Shown here one piece after another: positions 10,829 to 21,000 of a stretch of DNA of 64,000 nt. Every line of letters starts with the position of its first letter. The first letter of the stretch is position 1. A program made the position numbers and the translations under genes. Origin of the DNA: Andalucia godoyi (Eukaryota > Discoba > Jakobea > Jakobida > Andaluciidae); NCBI GenBank assembly GCA_009859145.1, contig VRVR01000003.1:248001-312000 (forward strand), read 5' to 3'. The notes below the pieces were generated by a model. The model worked only from the letters and a program-made list of their open reading frames with translations, had not been told where the DNA came from and did no database searches.

Positions 10829-11890
10829 TCATGTCTCGCGAGTGAATTGTTCGGTTTTGAGGTCGACGACGAACCTGTTGAAGACAAGAAACTCGCGAAC
10901 GACGTCTCTGATCTTGCGGTTAACAAGCTCGTTGATTTGCCTGGAATTCGAGAATCTCATATTCTGTCCTGCAGTCACAGAGATATCGACTCGCAAGCTT
11001 GGGCTGCTTTCGCACCACAAGCAAATGCGATCTTCGTCAATAAATTCTCCCCAAAACTCGCCGTGAATCACCACAGTTTGAATAGAAAGCACGAAAGGAA
11101 GACCGGCAAACCTCGGTGTTGGCCAATTCGCTACAAGCTCGCCAGACAGTGTGCATTGGAAATCTGAATTCCAGTCCACAGAAAACGTAAACATCCCGGA
11201 CTCGGTGAAAGCCATGTTCGAAAACACAGGTGTTGACGACGGAAGCACCAGATTCTGCAAATGAACACCGCGAACATACTCTGAAGAAACAGCTGTCTGC
11301 AATCGGGCCTTCAGCTTCTCTTCTGCGAACGTCCACAACAGAGGGGAAAATCGAGCATATGCATTAAACACAAGTGCATTGAGCCAATCGCACGATTCTC
11401 GTCGGAACTCTTCCGTTGGTGTATGCGCACCGGAACTCGGATTTGGATGTAACGATGCCGAAATCGAGTGTCCTCCCGCGGATGGCGAAGATAGGATTCC
11501 GATGGAAGAGATTGCGATACCGGACACATTGGGGGACACCGCTGCGCTTCCCACTGCGAGACCCGAAGAAAGAGGCGACTGCGCGCTTCCAGCGGAAGCA
11601 TTTGATGAAATGGACGACTTTTTGTTCTTCTTTTTGAATCGCGGTCCACGAACAGGAATTCTTTTCTGTGAATCTTCTGATCGCGAATAGCCAGGAAGGC
11701 GCAGAATGCAGAAAAACAGGATGCTGAGAATGCCGAGAATCAGCGAAAACGCTCCAAATAGCGCTCCAAGAAAGAATTCCCACGGCATTCGAACGAGAAA
11801 GGACGCAAGATAGTACAGCACAACGACCGTCAATGCCCCATATCCGTACATGAACACAAACGTTGTCCATGGCACAGACTTGTTGTACAT
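10829..11890 (-). CDS. SMP-domain lipid-transfer protein, MMM1/TEX2-like
   Basis: A 353-aa protein that probably tethers the ER to another organelle and moves lipids. Two hydrophobic segments lie at about residues 9-34 and 38-63. A Ser/Gly-rich linker follows, then an SMP domain from about residue 165: CDWLNALVFNAYARF, LKARLQTAV, VLPSSTPVFSNM, SGELVANWPTP and a final VNRKIRDVVREFLVF helix. This order and the PVFSN/NWPTP elements resemble MMM1, the ER subunit of the ERMES contact. MMM1 usually has a single transmembrane segment, so TEX2/Nvj2-like or E-Syt-like relatives remain possible. No C2 or PH domain is present. It converges on the CUSTOS-like gene with a 94-bp gap. Confidence 0.72.
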   Translation of the reverse strand: MYNKSVPWTTFVFMYGYGALTVVVLYYLASFLVRMPWEFFLGALFGAFSLILGILSILFFCILRLPGYSRSEDSQKRIPVRGPRFKKKNKKSSISSNASAGSAQSPLSSGLAVGSAAVSPNVSGIAISSIGILSSPSAGGHSISASLHPNPSSGAHTPTEEFRRESCDWLNALVFNAYARFSPLLWTFAEEKLKARLQTAVSSEYVRGVHLQNLVLPSSTPVFSNMAFTESGMFTFSVDWNSDFQCTLSGELVANWPTPRFAGLPFVLSIQTVVIHGEFWGEFIDEDRICLWCESSPSLRVDISVTAGQNMRFSNSRQINELVNRKIRDVVREFLVFNRFVVDLKTEQFTRET

Positions 11891-12450
11891 TTCCCTATGA
11901 ATGCTGATGCTGCTTCTAGCAGGGATGGTGGTTGTCGTGTGTGGTGTTTCGTTCTAAAAAGAAGTGGGAAAGCACAAATGTTATGTAATGGTAAATAAAT
12001 TTTTGAAACGCAATGTCGGTTTCCAAAAATCTGTACAAACAACAACAACAAAAGAAGAAGAAAAAGAAAAACACAACCCGGGTATTGTTGAAATGATAAA
12101 TAAAGCAGTGACGATTCAGAAGGAAGGAAAGTGCCTGGTGACCGCGCAGTTCTCTGTTCTGCAAATACTGATTCAATCTCGCAGACAAGCAAGAAAATAA
12201 GACAGATCATGCATAAAAAGCAGTAGTACCTTGTGAAACAAGCCAAAAAAGAAAAGGACCTGGCGGGCGGGCTGGTTCTTTGAGCGAATGGTGTTTTCTC
12301 TTCCGGTACGGCAGCTGCAAAAGCCTTTTCTTCTTTTTCTCCAGTGGGTAGGGGGAAATCGCCACGCGCAGACTTGCTGGAAAAAGAAAAGACAGTCGTG
12401 GGAAGGGAGGTGTGAGAGGAGGTGGGATGGAGAGGTAAATGGTAACAAGG
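11891..12450. other. Intergenic interval between the SMP and MFS genes
   Basis: Promoter side of the SMP gene and 3' side of the MFS gene, both on the minus strand. It contains an A-rich AACAACAAC/AAGAAG stretch near 12037-12072. No credible coding sequence. Confidence 0.6.
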
Positions 12451-14112
12451 CTACTCATGGCCAACTGCGTCGGCATCGTGGGCAGCGGTAGAGAGAGAGG
12501 CAGCGGATGCTCGAGGAAAGTTGATGCTCGCTGGAAGCCTCACTGCAATGCAGCCGTCGACAAAGATCAAGATGGATATTAGGAAAAACGGAAAATGGAT
12601 ATCGAATGGAAACGGGAGGCCGCTGTTGATGGACCACGCAAATAAACTTCCTCCGATCAACGGACCTATGGATCTTGCAAACGACGCTGCAGCTTGTGCG
12701 ATGCCGTTCACTTCTCCCGTGTATTCTGGCAAACAAGTGTTGTTGATTAGAATGAAGATGGATGTAAAGGACGAATTGGAGAATATTGGCCGAGTGGACA
12801 TCATAAGGATGATGACACACCACAGCGGAATGCGATACGCAGCAAACAAAGCAAGAAATGGTAGCAGAAAGAAGTACGGAATCGCGCCGAAAAGACCGAG
12901 ACGTAACATAAACAAACGACCAAAACGATTTGCAAGCTTTGCGTACGCAAACAACTGATAACAAACAAGACCGGCACCAGAAAAGGCTTGCTGAATGCCG
13001 AGTTCCAGAGATCCAAATGCCAGTCCGCCTTGGTCCACTGCACGAACCATGAACAGCGGAGTCAGCTCATCGCTGATAATGTACACAAACGACATGAGCA
13101 TGTAGACAAACACGGAGCGCAGAACCAGACCGTCTTTCAGCGGTGGTTTGTGCTGCTGTTTGCTCGGGGATGCAGGGGTCATTGGGGACGCAGGGAACTC
13201 CTCCTCAGACGGAAGTGTGCTGCTCTCTGCATCCTCCTGGTCTCTGAGATTTTCATACCGAACGGATCCTCGCGAATGTTTGAATTTCTTAGAGTCCTGG
13301 AGAACAAAAACCCCAATTGCAAGACCAACCAGCGTCACACCAGAGGACACCAAGCACGGCAGCAGATACGGATAGCGTCCGAACAGCCCGTCTTCTGGAA
13401 ACACCGATGGGTACTGGACAGCTGGTCTGGCAAGCAAGCCACCTGCAACAGGTCCCAGAATACCAGAAAAACCCCACACAAGGCCCAGCAGCCCAAACGC
13501 TCGGTTGGCCTTTGAATCAGGAACGACATCCGCAATGTAGGTCTTCCCCGCCGCCACATTTCCGTTCATGAGACCGCTTATGAAACGAGAGATGATGGCC
13601 ATTGGAAAATTAGTACTGACTCCAAAGACAATCATTGTAATGACATTGCATCCAAGACCAAGTATCATCACGCGCTTCCTCCCTTTTCGATCGCTGTACA
13701 TTCCCCAGAACCGCCCCGAAATGAACTGGCCAAAAAAAAACATTCCACCGAGCAACCCTACATAGTATCCCAAGTGATCCTCCGCAACATCTGGGAGCAA
13801 ATCTCGAGCAAAGAAATATACGTATGGAAACAGCGAGCTGGAGTTGTATCCTTCGGCAAACAGGATGATGCAAACCACAAAAATTTGCAACAAGGGAAGC
13901 TTCACATCATCATTTTCCGCGTGCATGGGACTCCTCCTTTCACTCGCGGAAGGCTCATCCCGCGAAGAGTCTGTGTCTGGCGATTGGGGAATAAACGGAC
14001 TGAATTCATCGTCGTCGTCGCGGTTTGCATTTGCAGGACTCGACCTAATCTCCTTCATTTCAACCCCGACGGAAACATCATCCTCGTCATTTGCGCGTTC
14101 TCTTCCAGACAT
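12451..14112 (-). CDS. Major facilitator superfamily transporter (ZIFL-like)
   Basis: A 553-aa membrane transporter with an acidic cytosolic N-terminus (about 70 residues with EDD and SP-rich stretches) and a predicted twelve membrane segments. The loop 2-3 motif is GRFWGMYSDRKGRKRVMI, the classic MFS G.(L/F)(S/A)D..GR(R/K) signature. The segment SRFISGLMNGNVAAGKTYIADVV lies on TM4-TM5 and matches zinc-induced-facilitator-like and related drug:H+ antiporters. A basic/acidic central loop (KFKHSRGSVRYENLRDQED) separates the two halves. Substrate is unknown. It is oriented away from repeat A copy 1, whose end lies about 350 bp upstream. Confidence 0.85.
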   Translation of the reverse strand: MSGRERANDEDDVSVGVEMKEIRSSPANANRDDDDEFSPFIPQSPDTDSSRDEPSASERRSPMHAENDDVKLPLLQIFVVCIILFAEGYNSSSLFPYVYFFARDLLPDVAEDHLGYYVGLLGGMFFFGQFISGRFWGMYSDRKGRKRVMILGLGCNVITMIVFGVSTNFPMAIISRFISGLMNGNVAAGKTYIADVVPDSKANRAFGLLGLVWGFSGILGPVAGGLLARPAVQYPSVFPEDGLFGRYPYLLPCLVSSGVTLVGLAIGVFVLQDSKKFKHSRGSVRYENLRDQEDAESSTLPSEEEFPASPMTPASPSKQQHKPPLKDGLVLRSVFVYMLMSFVYIISDELTPLFMVRAVDQGGLAFGSLELGIQQAFSGAGLVCYQLFAYAKLANRFGRLFMLRLGLFGAIPYFFLLPFLALFAAYRIPLWCVIILMMSTRPIFSNSSFTSIFILINNTCLPEYTGEVNGIAQAAASFARSIGPLIGGSLFAWSINSGLPFPFDIHFPFFLISILIFVDGCIAVRLPASINFPRASAASLSTAAHDADAVGHE

Positions 14113-14463
14113 TGCAAAGGACGAAGCACGGGAATGTGCCAGCAGTTGCTGTTGGTTTTTTTTTTGTTCTTTTTTTTTAAATATAAAAGAAAAAACCTCG
14201 ACGGAGGTACTGTACGTGCATAGACTGTTCTTGCTTTTCCTCTTTGCTCAAGTATATAAAATCCCAGGAAACCACCCGAAGGGAATATACAAAATCGTTC
14301 TGACTGCGTTCGACGTGGATTTGGGGAAGGTTCAACACGCAAAAAGAAACCCTTTCATGTTTTCCGAGTTCTCGATTGAAGGAAACATCAAATGTTACAG
14401 CAGGTCGTGGAACCACTTCGCTGTTGGGACGAGTGGGGGGGGGGCTTGGAAGAGTCGGGCGAG

Positions 14464-15077
14464 CGCCTACATTGTACTCTAACCCACGGACAATCGTCGC
14501 TGATCACCCATAATCAATGTTGCAACCCGACATGCACAGCATGATTGGGAACGGGGTAGGCCACAACATGCCCCTCGGCATGAGAGACGTTCTCAAGATA
14601 GATGTCGGGTGCACCGTTCCAATCGTGGTCGCTCATGCATGTGCACGATGGGCAACAAAACACACCTTGTTTCCACACAGCTTGCGATGGATTTCCGCGC
14701 AACGGCCGCATGTTTTAGACGTGCACACCTCCGTCACAAGTCACAATCGACGCCTGCCGCCCCGCGAATTCGCGCGATTTGCAGAGCATCCGCTGTTGGA
14801 ATTGATAATGGCCCCGCGTCAACATCTGCCACGTCGTTGTCGCCTTGGCGATCTTTCCTGGCGGCGGCCCAGCGCCGGAAGGTGGCGGTGGAGATTGTCA
14901 TGGGTCTTGCGCAGCGTTGCGGGCGTGACGTACATGGTGCGTTGCATGGACAATAACAACAAAAATAAAAATAAGAAATGAGCGTCGCTGTGCGAGAATG
15001 CAACGCGGCTGCGTGTTTATAGCGAATTCATGATCAAAATGGGACGAAACGAATCGGGCATCGTGTGGACGGAGTTG
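14464..15077 (+). repeat. Dispersed repeat A, copy 1
   Basis: This segment is the reverse complement of 29183-29796, with coordinates summing to 44260 throughout, so there is no indel over 614 bp. I noticed only one substitution, near the left end (GTACTC versus GTACAC). Weaker, gapped similarity continues to about 15175, including the block GATTGCTTCATCA. Three overlapping frames stay open in both copies, the longest 154 codons, but none resembles a known protein. I interpret it as a mobile or duplicated element, not a gene. Confidence 0.9.
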
Positions 15078-15217
15078 TTAAGATGACAAACGCATGCGCA
15101 TGGGCGCGTGGCAGTGTGTTTGTTTTGCGTGCGCTTTAGATTGCTTCATCATAACGCAATAAGTGGCAGCGGTACGGCGGAGCGAGAAGCGAGAAGCGTG
15201 AACAGAACGTGATTGCT

Positions 15218-16264
15218 CTACGTTTTGGGGCCCTTGTCGATTTCTTCAAAAAGATCGTCCAGAAACGAAACGTCTTCAACTTCGACGCCGCGCAACGCCC
15301 CCGTAGGTTCATCCAGCGCATCTCGCGCAATGTCCTCGTTTTCTCGCAGAATAATTTCATCGCCGAGTCTTCGCGCATTATCCTCTGCTGCGTAGGTGTC
15401 AAACACGCCTTGTTGGCCCTTTTCTGAACTGGGACTGGCAGACGACGTGCTAGCTGGTCGGTCATCAGGGTTCTTGGTTTTAGACCGCTTCGCCCTGCCT
15501 TTCCGCTGCTTAGTAGAAGCTGAAGAAGCGTACGACGTGGATGCAGCCTCTTCATCTTTTCTTCTTAACCCGCTCTTCACACTCTGCGATTCTTCCATGA
15601 TCGACCGCAACACCTCCGTCAACGTTTCCTTGCCGTGCTCGGCAGCATTGGGTGCATTCTGCGTCGCGGAAGCAGCGGACGGGAGATTCCCCTCCTTTGA
15701 AGGGGCCTGATTTGCAACCGCTTCAGCACTCGCCTCTTCTCCAGCCTCCTTCATTTTTGCAACTTTGGGTTTCTTGCGCTCAGCAACACTCAGCGGAGAC
15801 ACGGTCCGAAACACCGGTCGCTTGATTTCACCGTGATCGGGCTTCGGAAGTCCCAAAGTCGCGTATATATTCTTTGCGGACACCTCCGGTATCCGCGGAT
15901 CATAGTCATTCTTCGAGCTCGCAATTCCTTTTGGGAACAGTATGTACCATTTTCGGAACAAAAGCGAGCATTCCTCACTGTGCGCATGTGTGGGCTTCAG
16001 TGCAGCCTCGAGAGCAGCGGTGGATACACGGCCTCGAGGACGAATTCCAAGGAGCGGGATGGTCTGCTTCAGCAGTTCCTCCAATTCCAGATGCGACAGA
16101 GCAGACCTCGAGGTTGACAACGTCTCTGACGCAAGAACGGACGACGGGCCACTCGACAGCCGGATGGACGGGAGTGCTCGAACAGGCCGAGATATCGTTC
16201 CTAGTGGCGAAAGATGCTTCAACTGCAAGACCTTTGGTATCGAAATCGGCTTGAAATGCTTCAT
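15218..16264 (-). CDS. Uncharacterised 348-aa protein
   Basis: Not recognised. The first 45 residues are basic, Ser-rich and free of acidic residues until SVLASE, which would suit a mitochondrial presequence. Residues about 60-150 look folded: LELEELLKQTIPLLGIRPRG, then LLFRKWYILFPKGI, then AKNIYATLGLPKP. The middle is low-complexity, rich in Ala, Glu, Lys and Ser, and the C-terminus ends in an acidic helix (VEDVSFLDDLFEEIDKG). The open frame, its length and the divergent arrangement with the next gene support it as real. Function cannot be assigned. Confidence 0.6.
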   Translation of the reverse strand: MKHFKPISIPKVLQLKHLSPLGTISRPVRALPSIRLSSGPSSVLASETLSTSRSALSHLELEELLKQTIPLLGIRPRGRVSTAALEAALKPTHAHSEECSLLFRKWYILFPKGIASSKNDYDPRIPEVSAKNIYATLGLPKPDHGEIKRPVFRTVSPLSVAERKKPKVAKMKEAGEEASAEAVANQAPSKEGNLPSAASATQNAPNAAEHGKETLTEVLRSIMEESQSVKSGLRRKDEEAASTSYASSASTKQRKGRAKRSKTKNPDDRPASTSSASPSSEKGQQGVFDTYAAEDNARRLGDEIILRENEDIARDALDEPTGALRGVEVEDVSFLDDLFEEIDKGPKT

Positions 16265-16528
16265 TCCTCTTGCGCCAGTGCACCTCTCTTACTCCTCCTG
16301 CATGCTCTCCGTCTTTGTCGCGTCGTTGTGGAAAGGAAACTTGCACGCAAATCCACAGCATCGTTTTCTACGGGGCTTTCTTACAGTCAGCAAAATGCCC
16401 GGCGAGTTTCATGTTGCCAACAAACAAAACAAAAACAAAAACAAAAACGTGTGGATACCACAGCGGAAAAAAAGAAGGGAGCTGTTCGCGTGCATAAGTA
16501 CTGTACGCCAGCAGCATAGGGATGGAAT
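16265..16528. promoter_or_regulatory. Probable bidirectional promoter
   Basis: A 264-bp gap lies between the start codons of the divergent genes at 16264 and 16529. It holds an (AAAAC)n run at about 16424-16447. A short upstream exon of the rightward gene could also hide here (an ATG at 16395, and a GTATGC donor-like site near 16541). Confidence 0.35.
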
Positions 16529-17374
16529 ATGAAGTACAGGTATGCTCAGGAAGCGATAGAGGAGGCAGTGGGAATGTCTCACACGAAATCACAGGATCCG
16601 AATCAAGCAGCAAAGTTTCTGCCTAACGCAATTGTGTACTCGTATCCGACAAGGAGCTGTGAAACTGTAGAGATCAAAAGAAACCAAGAAGCGTTCTTGA
16701 CTTTACAATCTACTTTCACAAATCCGCGTCTTGAAAAATCGCTGTTGGAGGAAATCGCAGCGCTGAAAAAATCGACGTTAAGTGGGGCTGGCGGTGATTC
16801 TGCTGTTCTTCCTGGTAATGCTAATAATGCTAAAACCCATCCTCAGGCGCATGTTGGCGATGATGATGACGATGACGATGACATGTTTGCTGGGATTCCG
16901 CAAGCGACTTCATCCATGATAGCTCAACAGCACCAGTCATCGCTCACTGAGACCTCCAAACCAATGCTTGGGGTGTTTGGCATAAAGCACTCTGCAAAAG
17001 GCGAAGATCCGCTATTTGCATCCTGTCCAGTAAAGGCGCTCGCAACTGGAACAGTGGACGTTGAACAGATCATAGCAGAGTCCAAGATGGATGATACGGT
17101 CGTGGATAAGCGACTTGTGGAGGCTGCATCGGGATTAAAAGAAGATGCGTATTTCGAATGCTATCCCGAGTACGCATCCATGCTTGCGAAGAGTGGCAGC
17201 AGTAGTTCAAAGAGTACTGAAGCAGCCGGCGTGAACAGCAGAAAGAGGCCCTTTGAAAGCCAGGCAGATGCTTTGCGAAAAGAATCCAACTCAAACGACG
17301 AATCGCTAAAGAAGAAGAGACGGTTCCAGCACATGATGTCCAGCGTCACCAAGCTCATAGACCAGAAGAAGTAG
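16529..17374 (+). CDS. RED/IK-like protein (spliceosomal), N-terminally short
   Basis: 281 aa. Three stretches line up in order with the central and C-terminal parts of RED (IK), the partner of SMU1 in the spliceosomal B complex. These are KFLPNAIVYSYP (compare the FLPGRMAYVV region), an acidic DDDDDDMFAGIP element (compare MNIFEDIGDY), and EDAYFECYPEY near residue 205 (compare the SYAECYP motif). The C-terminus is basic (SLKKKRRFQHMM). The long RED N-terminal region is not present in this frame, so either an upstream exon is missed or the protein is truncated relative to animal RED. The name is tentative. Confidence 0.5.
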   Translation: MKYRYAQEAIEEAVGMSHTKSQDPNQAAKFLPNAIVYSYPTRSCETVEIKRNQEAFLTLQSTFTNPRLEKSLLEEIAALKKSTLSGAGGDSAVLPGNANNAKTHPQAHVGDDDDDDDDMFAGIPQATSSMIAQQHQSSLTETSKPMLGVFGIKHSAKGEDPLFASCPVKALATGTVDVEQIIAESKMDDTVVDKRLVEAASGLKEDAYFECYPEYASMLAKSGSSSSKSTEAAGVNSRKRPFESQADALRKESNSNDESLKKKRRFQHMMSSVTKLIDQKK

Positions 17375-18005
17375 GCTGGGCCCCACCTTCCCCAAACCTC
17401 ACTAGTATGATATTACCTCTCCAACGGTGGTTGTTCTGCTTCTCTTCTTTAGCGCTTACGCCTGTCCAGCGCTGCTATTTCGGGTCGAGTAATCATGATC
17501 CCATGCAAGCAAAGGCGTTTTCCTCAGCTTTTTCGGGTCTTTCTTCTACGCCTGCGACACACATTGCGTCCGTATGAATTGGCTCTCATTAGCACTGTTT
17601 CAATGTTGCATGACAATCGATCCTACGAATCAGAGCACACACGTGCATGCGCCATCACGGTTCGCACAGAAAGCTCGTGTAGGTGGGGCGCTGTTGTAGA
17701 GTCGTTAGTAAAGAAAAGTGCGGAAACGTTCAGAGTGGTGCGCTTTCCGTTTCTTGTTGCCGCTTTGTGGCCGCGAACTGCGGCAAAATCCCACTTTTAG
17801 CTCTGACACGCCTCACGCTTTCCTATTTGATTTTTGTTTTTCATTTTTCATTTCATTTTGTTTTTGTGTTGTTTTGTTTTTTATTATATATTCCATTTTT
17901 TTGTCACTTTGAATTAAATTGTTTTCTCAGTTTCAATTCTTTTTGTCTTTCTTGGATTTCTTCGGGGGGAGGGGAGTTGCTTTTTTCGTCTCGTGTGAAG
18001 ACTGG
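17375..18005. other. Intergenic interval upstream of the ABC transporter
   Basis: Contains a T-rich block at about 17820-17950 with TATATA at about 17884, immediately upstream of the ABC transporter start. No supported gene. Confidence 0.5.
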
Positions 18006-21000
18006 ATGGAGGAGAAGAGTGTGAAGAAACAGGATTTGGGGCTTGTGCCAGCAAGAAAGGCAAAGCCGGAAGATGAAGCTGGGTTTGTCAGCCGGATGTT
18101 CTTCGCGTACCTTACTCCTTTAATGGAGCTTGGAAAGCAGCGTCCGCTTGAAGAGTCTGATCTTGCACGGCAACCACGCAAAGATGATCCGGAGGTGGTC
18201 TCTGCAAAGTTTGACGCAGCGTGGTCCCAAGTCCTGCGGGAAGACCCGCCTGAAAAGCGGTCTGTGACTTCTGCATTAAAGATCGCTTATGGAAAACCAT
18301 TTTACATCTCAGGAATCCTGAAGTTCATCTATGATGCACTGACCTTCTTCCAACCGATCTCCATTGGATACATTATTGCGTTTGTGGCAAACCCAAACCC
18401 GTCTTATGTGGGATACATCTGGGTTGCTGCCTTGTTTGTTTCCATGATCATTCAAGCGTTTGTTATTAATGTGTACTTTTACCGAGTTATGAAGTCCGGC
18501 ATGCATGCGCGAACCGGCCTGGTGTCTGCGATTTACAGAAAGGCATTGGTGCTGAGCAATGCTGCTCGTCAGGGAATGACAGTTGGAGAAATCACTACGC
18601 TCATGAGCGTGGACACCTCAAAGATTGAGGCTCTGGCTGCATTTCTTCATGTTATATGGTCAGGGTGCCTGCAGATTGTCGCGGCGCTTGCGCTCCTGTA
18701 CGTTTTGTTGGGTCCCTCCACGTTTGCGGGTTTCGGAATGATGCTGCTGCTGCTTCCTGCCCAGGGCCGTGTCACGACGATCCTTGGAAAGCTGAGAAAA
18801 GAAACAATGAGATTTACAGACAAACGTGTCAAGACCATCAACGAAGTCATGCAAGGTATCCGAGTTATCAAGTTCTTTGCCTGGGAATCATCATTTGCTC
18901 AGAGAATCTTGGATATCCGTGCTGCGGAAATTGTCAAAGTTCGGGCGTCTGCGCTTGTGCGAGCAGGGAATACTGCGTTGCTGATGCTTTCTCCGACGTT
19001 TGTTGCCGTGGTTACATTCGAAGTATATGCTGCTTCGGGGAACGAACTGACTGCAGACATCGTGTTTCCTGCCCTTGTGTTGTTCAACATTCTTCGTTTT
19101 CCTTTGATGATGCTTCCAATGGTCATTGCTGGGCTGGCAGAAGCTAAGGTCTCGGTGTCTCGCATCGGAAAGTTCCTGCAAGCATCTGAGTTGGAGGCGT
19201 CTCATGTTGTACAAGAATGCACTGAAGCGAATGCAGCGGTCTTTGTGAGCGACGCGGAGTTCACTTGGGGTGCTGTGAAGAACAACGGTAAGACGTCCAC
19301 CGCTGCTTTTACAGCTCCATCTGCTGCCTCTTCTCCGTCGTCTCCTAATTCTCCCCAGGACGAACGCAGGGCGGCGACGCTTCGTGGCATCAATTTTCAA
19401 GCTCCGCGCGGCAAATTGGTTGCAGTTGTGGGCTCGGTGGGCTGCGGGAAATCCTCTCTTCTGTCTGCGATTCTTGGTGAAATGCAGCGGAATCGGGGTG
19501 TTGTTGAAATTTCTGGAAGCAAAGCATTTGTTCCCCAGGAGGCATGGATTCAGAATGCATCTCTCAAAGACAACATTTTATTTGGAGCACCTTTTGACAA
19601 CGACAAGTACAAGAGGACCATACAAGTTTGCGCATTGGAACGGGACATTGAAATGCTTCCCGCGGGAGATCTGACTGAAATTGGCGAGCGGGGTATCAAT
19701 CTTTCCGGTGGTCAGAAGCAGCGCGTCAATCTTGCGCGTGCTGTGTACGCTGATGTTGACATTTATTTTTTGGATGATTGTCTCTCTGCGGTTGACTCGC
19801 ACGTTGGCAGGCATATCTTTGACCAGTGTATTTCGAAGGAACTTGAGAAGAAGACGCGTATTCTTGTCACTCACCAGTTGCAGTTCGTGCCTCGTGCAGA
19901 TCTTGTTGTCGTGATGAAGGAGGGAGAGATTGTTGAGAGTGGCCTACCTAGCGAGTTGATGCACAAAGAAAATGGATTGTATCAGAACATGATGCTGAAC
20001 TACTCGGGTGCAGACGCCAGTGAAAGCGCCGAATCTGCTGCGGCCGCGGTTGCGGCTGATGAAGGGGCAGATGTGAAGAAAGCATCGGTTTCTGCTTCTG
20101 CTGCTGTTGCGCCAGTTGCCAAACCCGCAGATGACGCTGCAAAGGGCAAGCTCGTCTCGCAGGAGGATCGTGAAACTGGAACGGTTTCTAGAAAGGTAGC
20201 AAAAGGGTATTTAGTCGCTGCGGGTGGTGTAGCAATGTGTTCTCTCATTGGCGTTTTGTACTTGATTGTGCAAGGATTTCGCGTTGCAAGTGACATTTGG
20301 CTGGCGATTTGGTCTGCGGATACCTTGACGTTCTCTGCCCACCAGTACATGATGGTCTACGGGCTGCTGGCACTGGGCACTGGAATTTTTGAATTGGCCA
20401 AAGGCCTAACATTCGCCTTTGCTGGTGTCTGGGCAGCTATATCGCTGCATACGAATGCAATGGCCCGAGTTCTTCGAGCAAAAATGTCCTTCATCGATGC
20501 AACGCCTGTTGGTCGTATTCTGAATCGCTTTTCCAAGGACGTTGATACTGTCGATAACGTTCTTCCTGTTTCCTTGCAGTCCTTCCTCAACGTGTTTCTG
20601 ATGGTGTTCTCGTTTTTGATAGTCATTTGCGTCATTATTCCGTATTTCTGCATTGTTCTTGTCCCGCTGCTGGCCATTTACTACTATGAACAGGAGTTCT
20701 ACCGCCATTCTTCGCGAGAATTGAAGCGCTTGGATTCTGTTTCCCGTACTCCACTGTACAGCCACTTCTCTGAGACCCTTGGAGGACTTTCGACTATTCG
20801 GGCTTACGGACATCAGCAGGATTTTGCGGTGCAGAACAACGAACGCCTCGGGCGCAACCTTCGTGCATACTGGGCGCAGGTTCTTTCGCAGCGGTGGTTG
20901 GGAATTCGACTGGAATTGCTGGCTGCTTGGGTGGTTGGTTTTGTTGCACTATTTGTGGTCATTGCAGGATCCAGTTTGAATGATGGTCTTGCTGGTCTTG

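Noticed and set aside
14517-14981. 154-codon frame in repeat A, present in both copies
   Set aside because: Frames on other registers and strands are equally open, composition is unlike the neighbouring genes, and there is no domain. Identity between copies is at DNA level, so it does not show protein selection.
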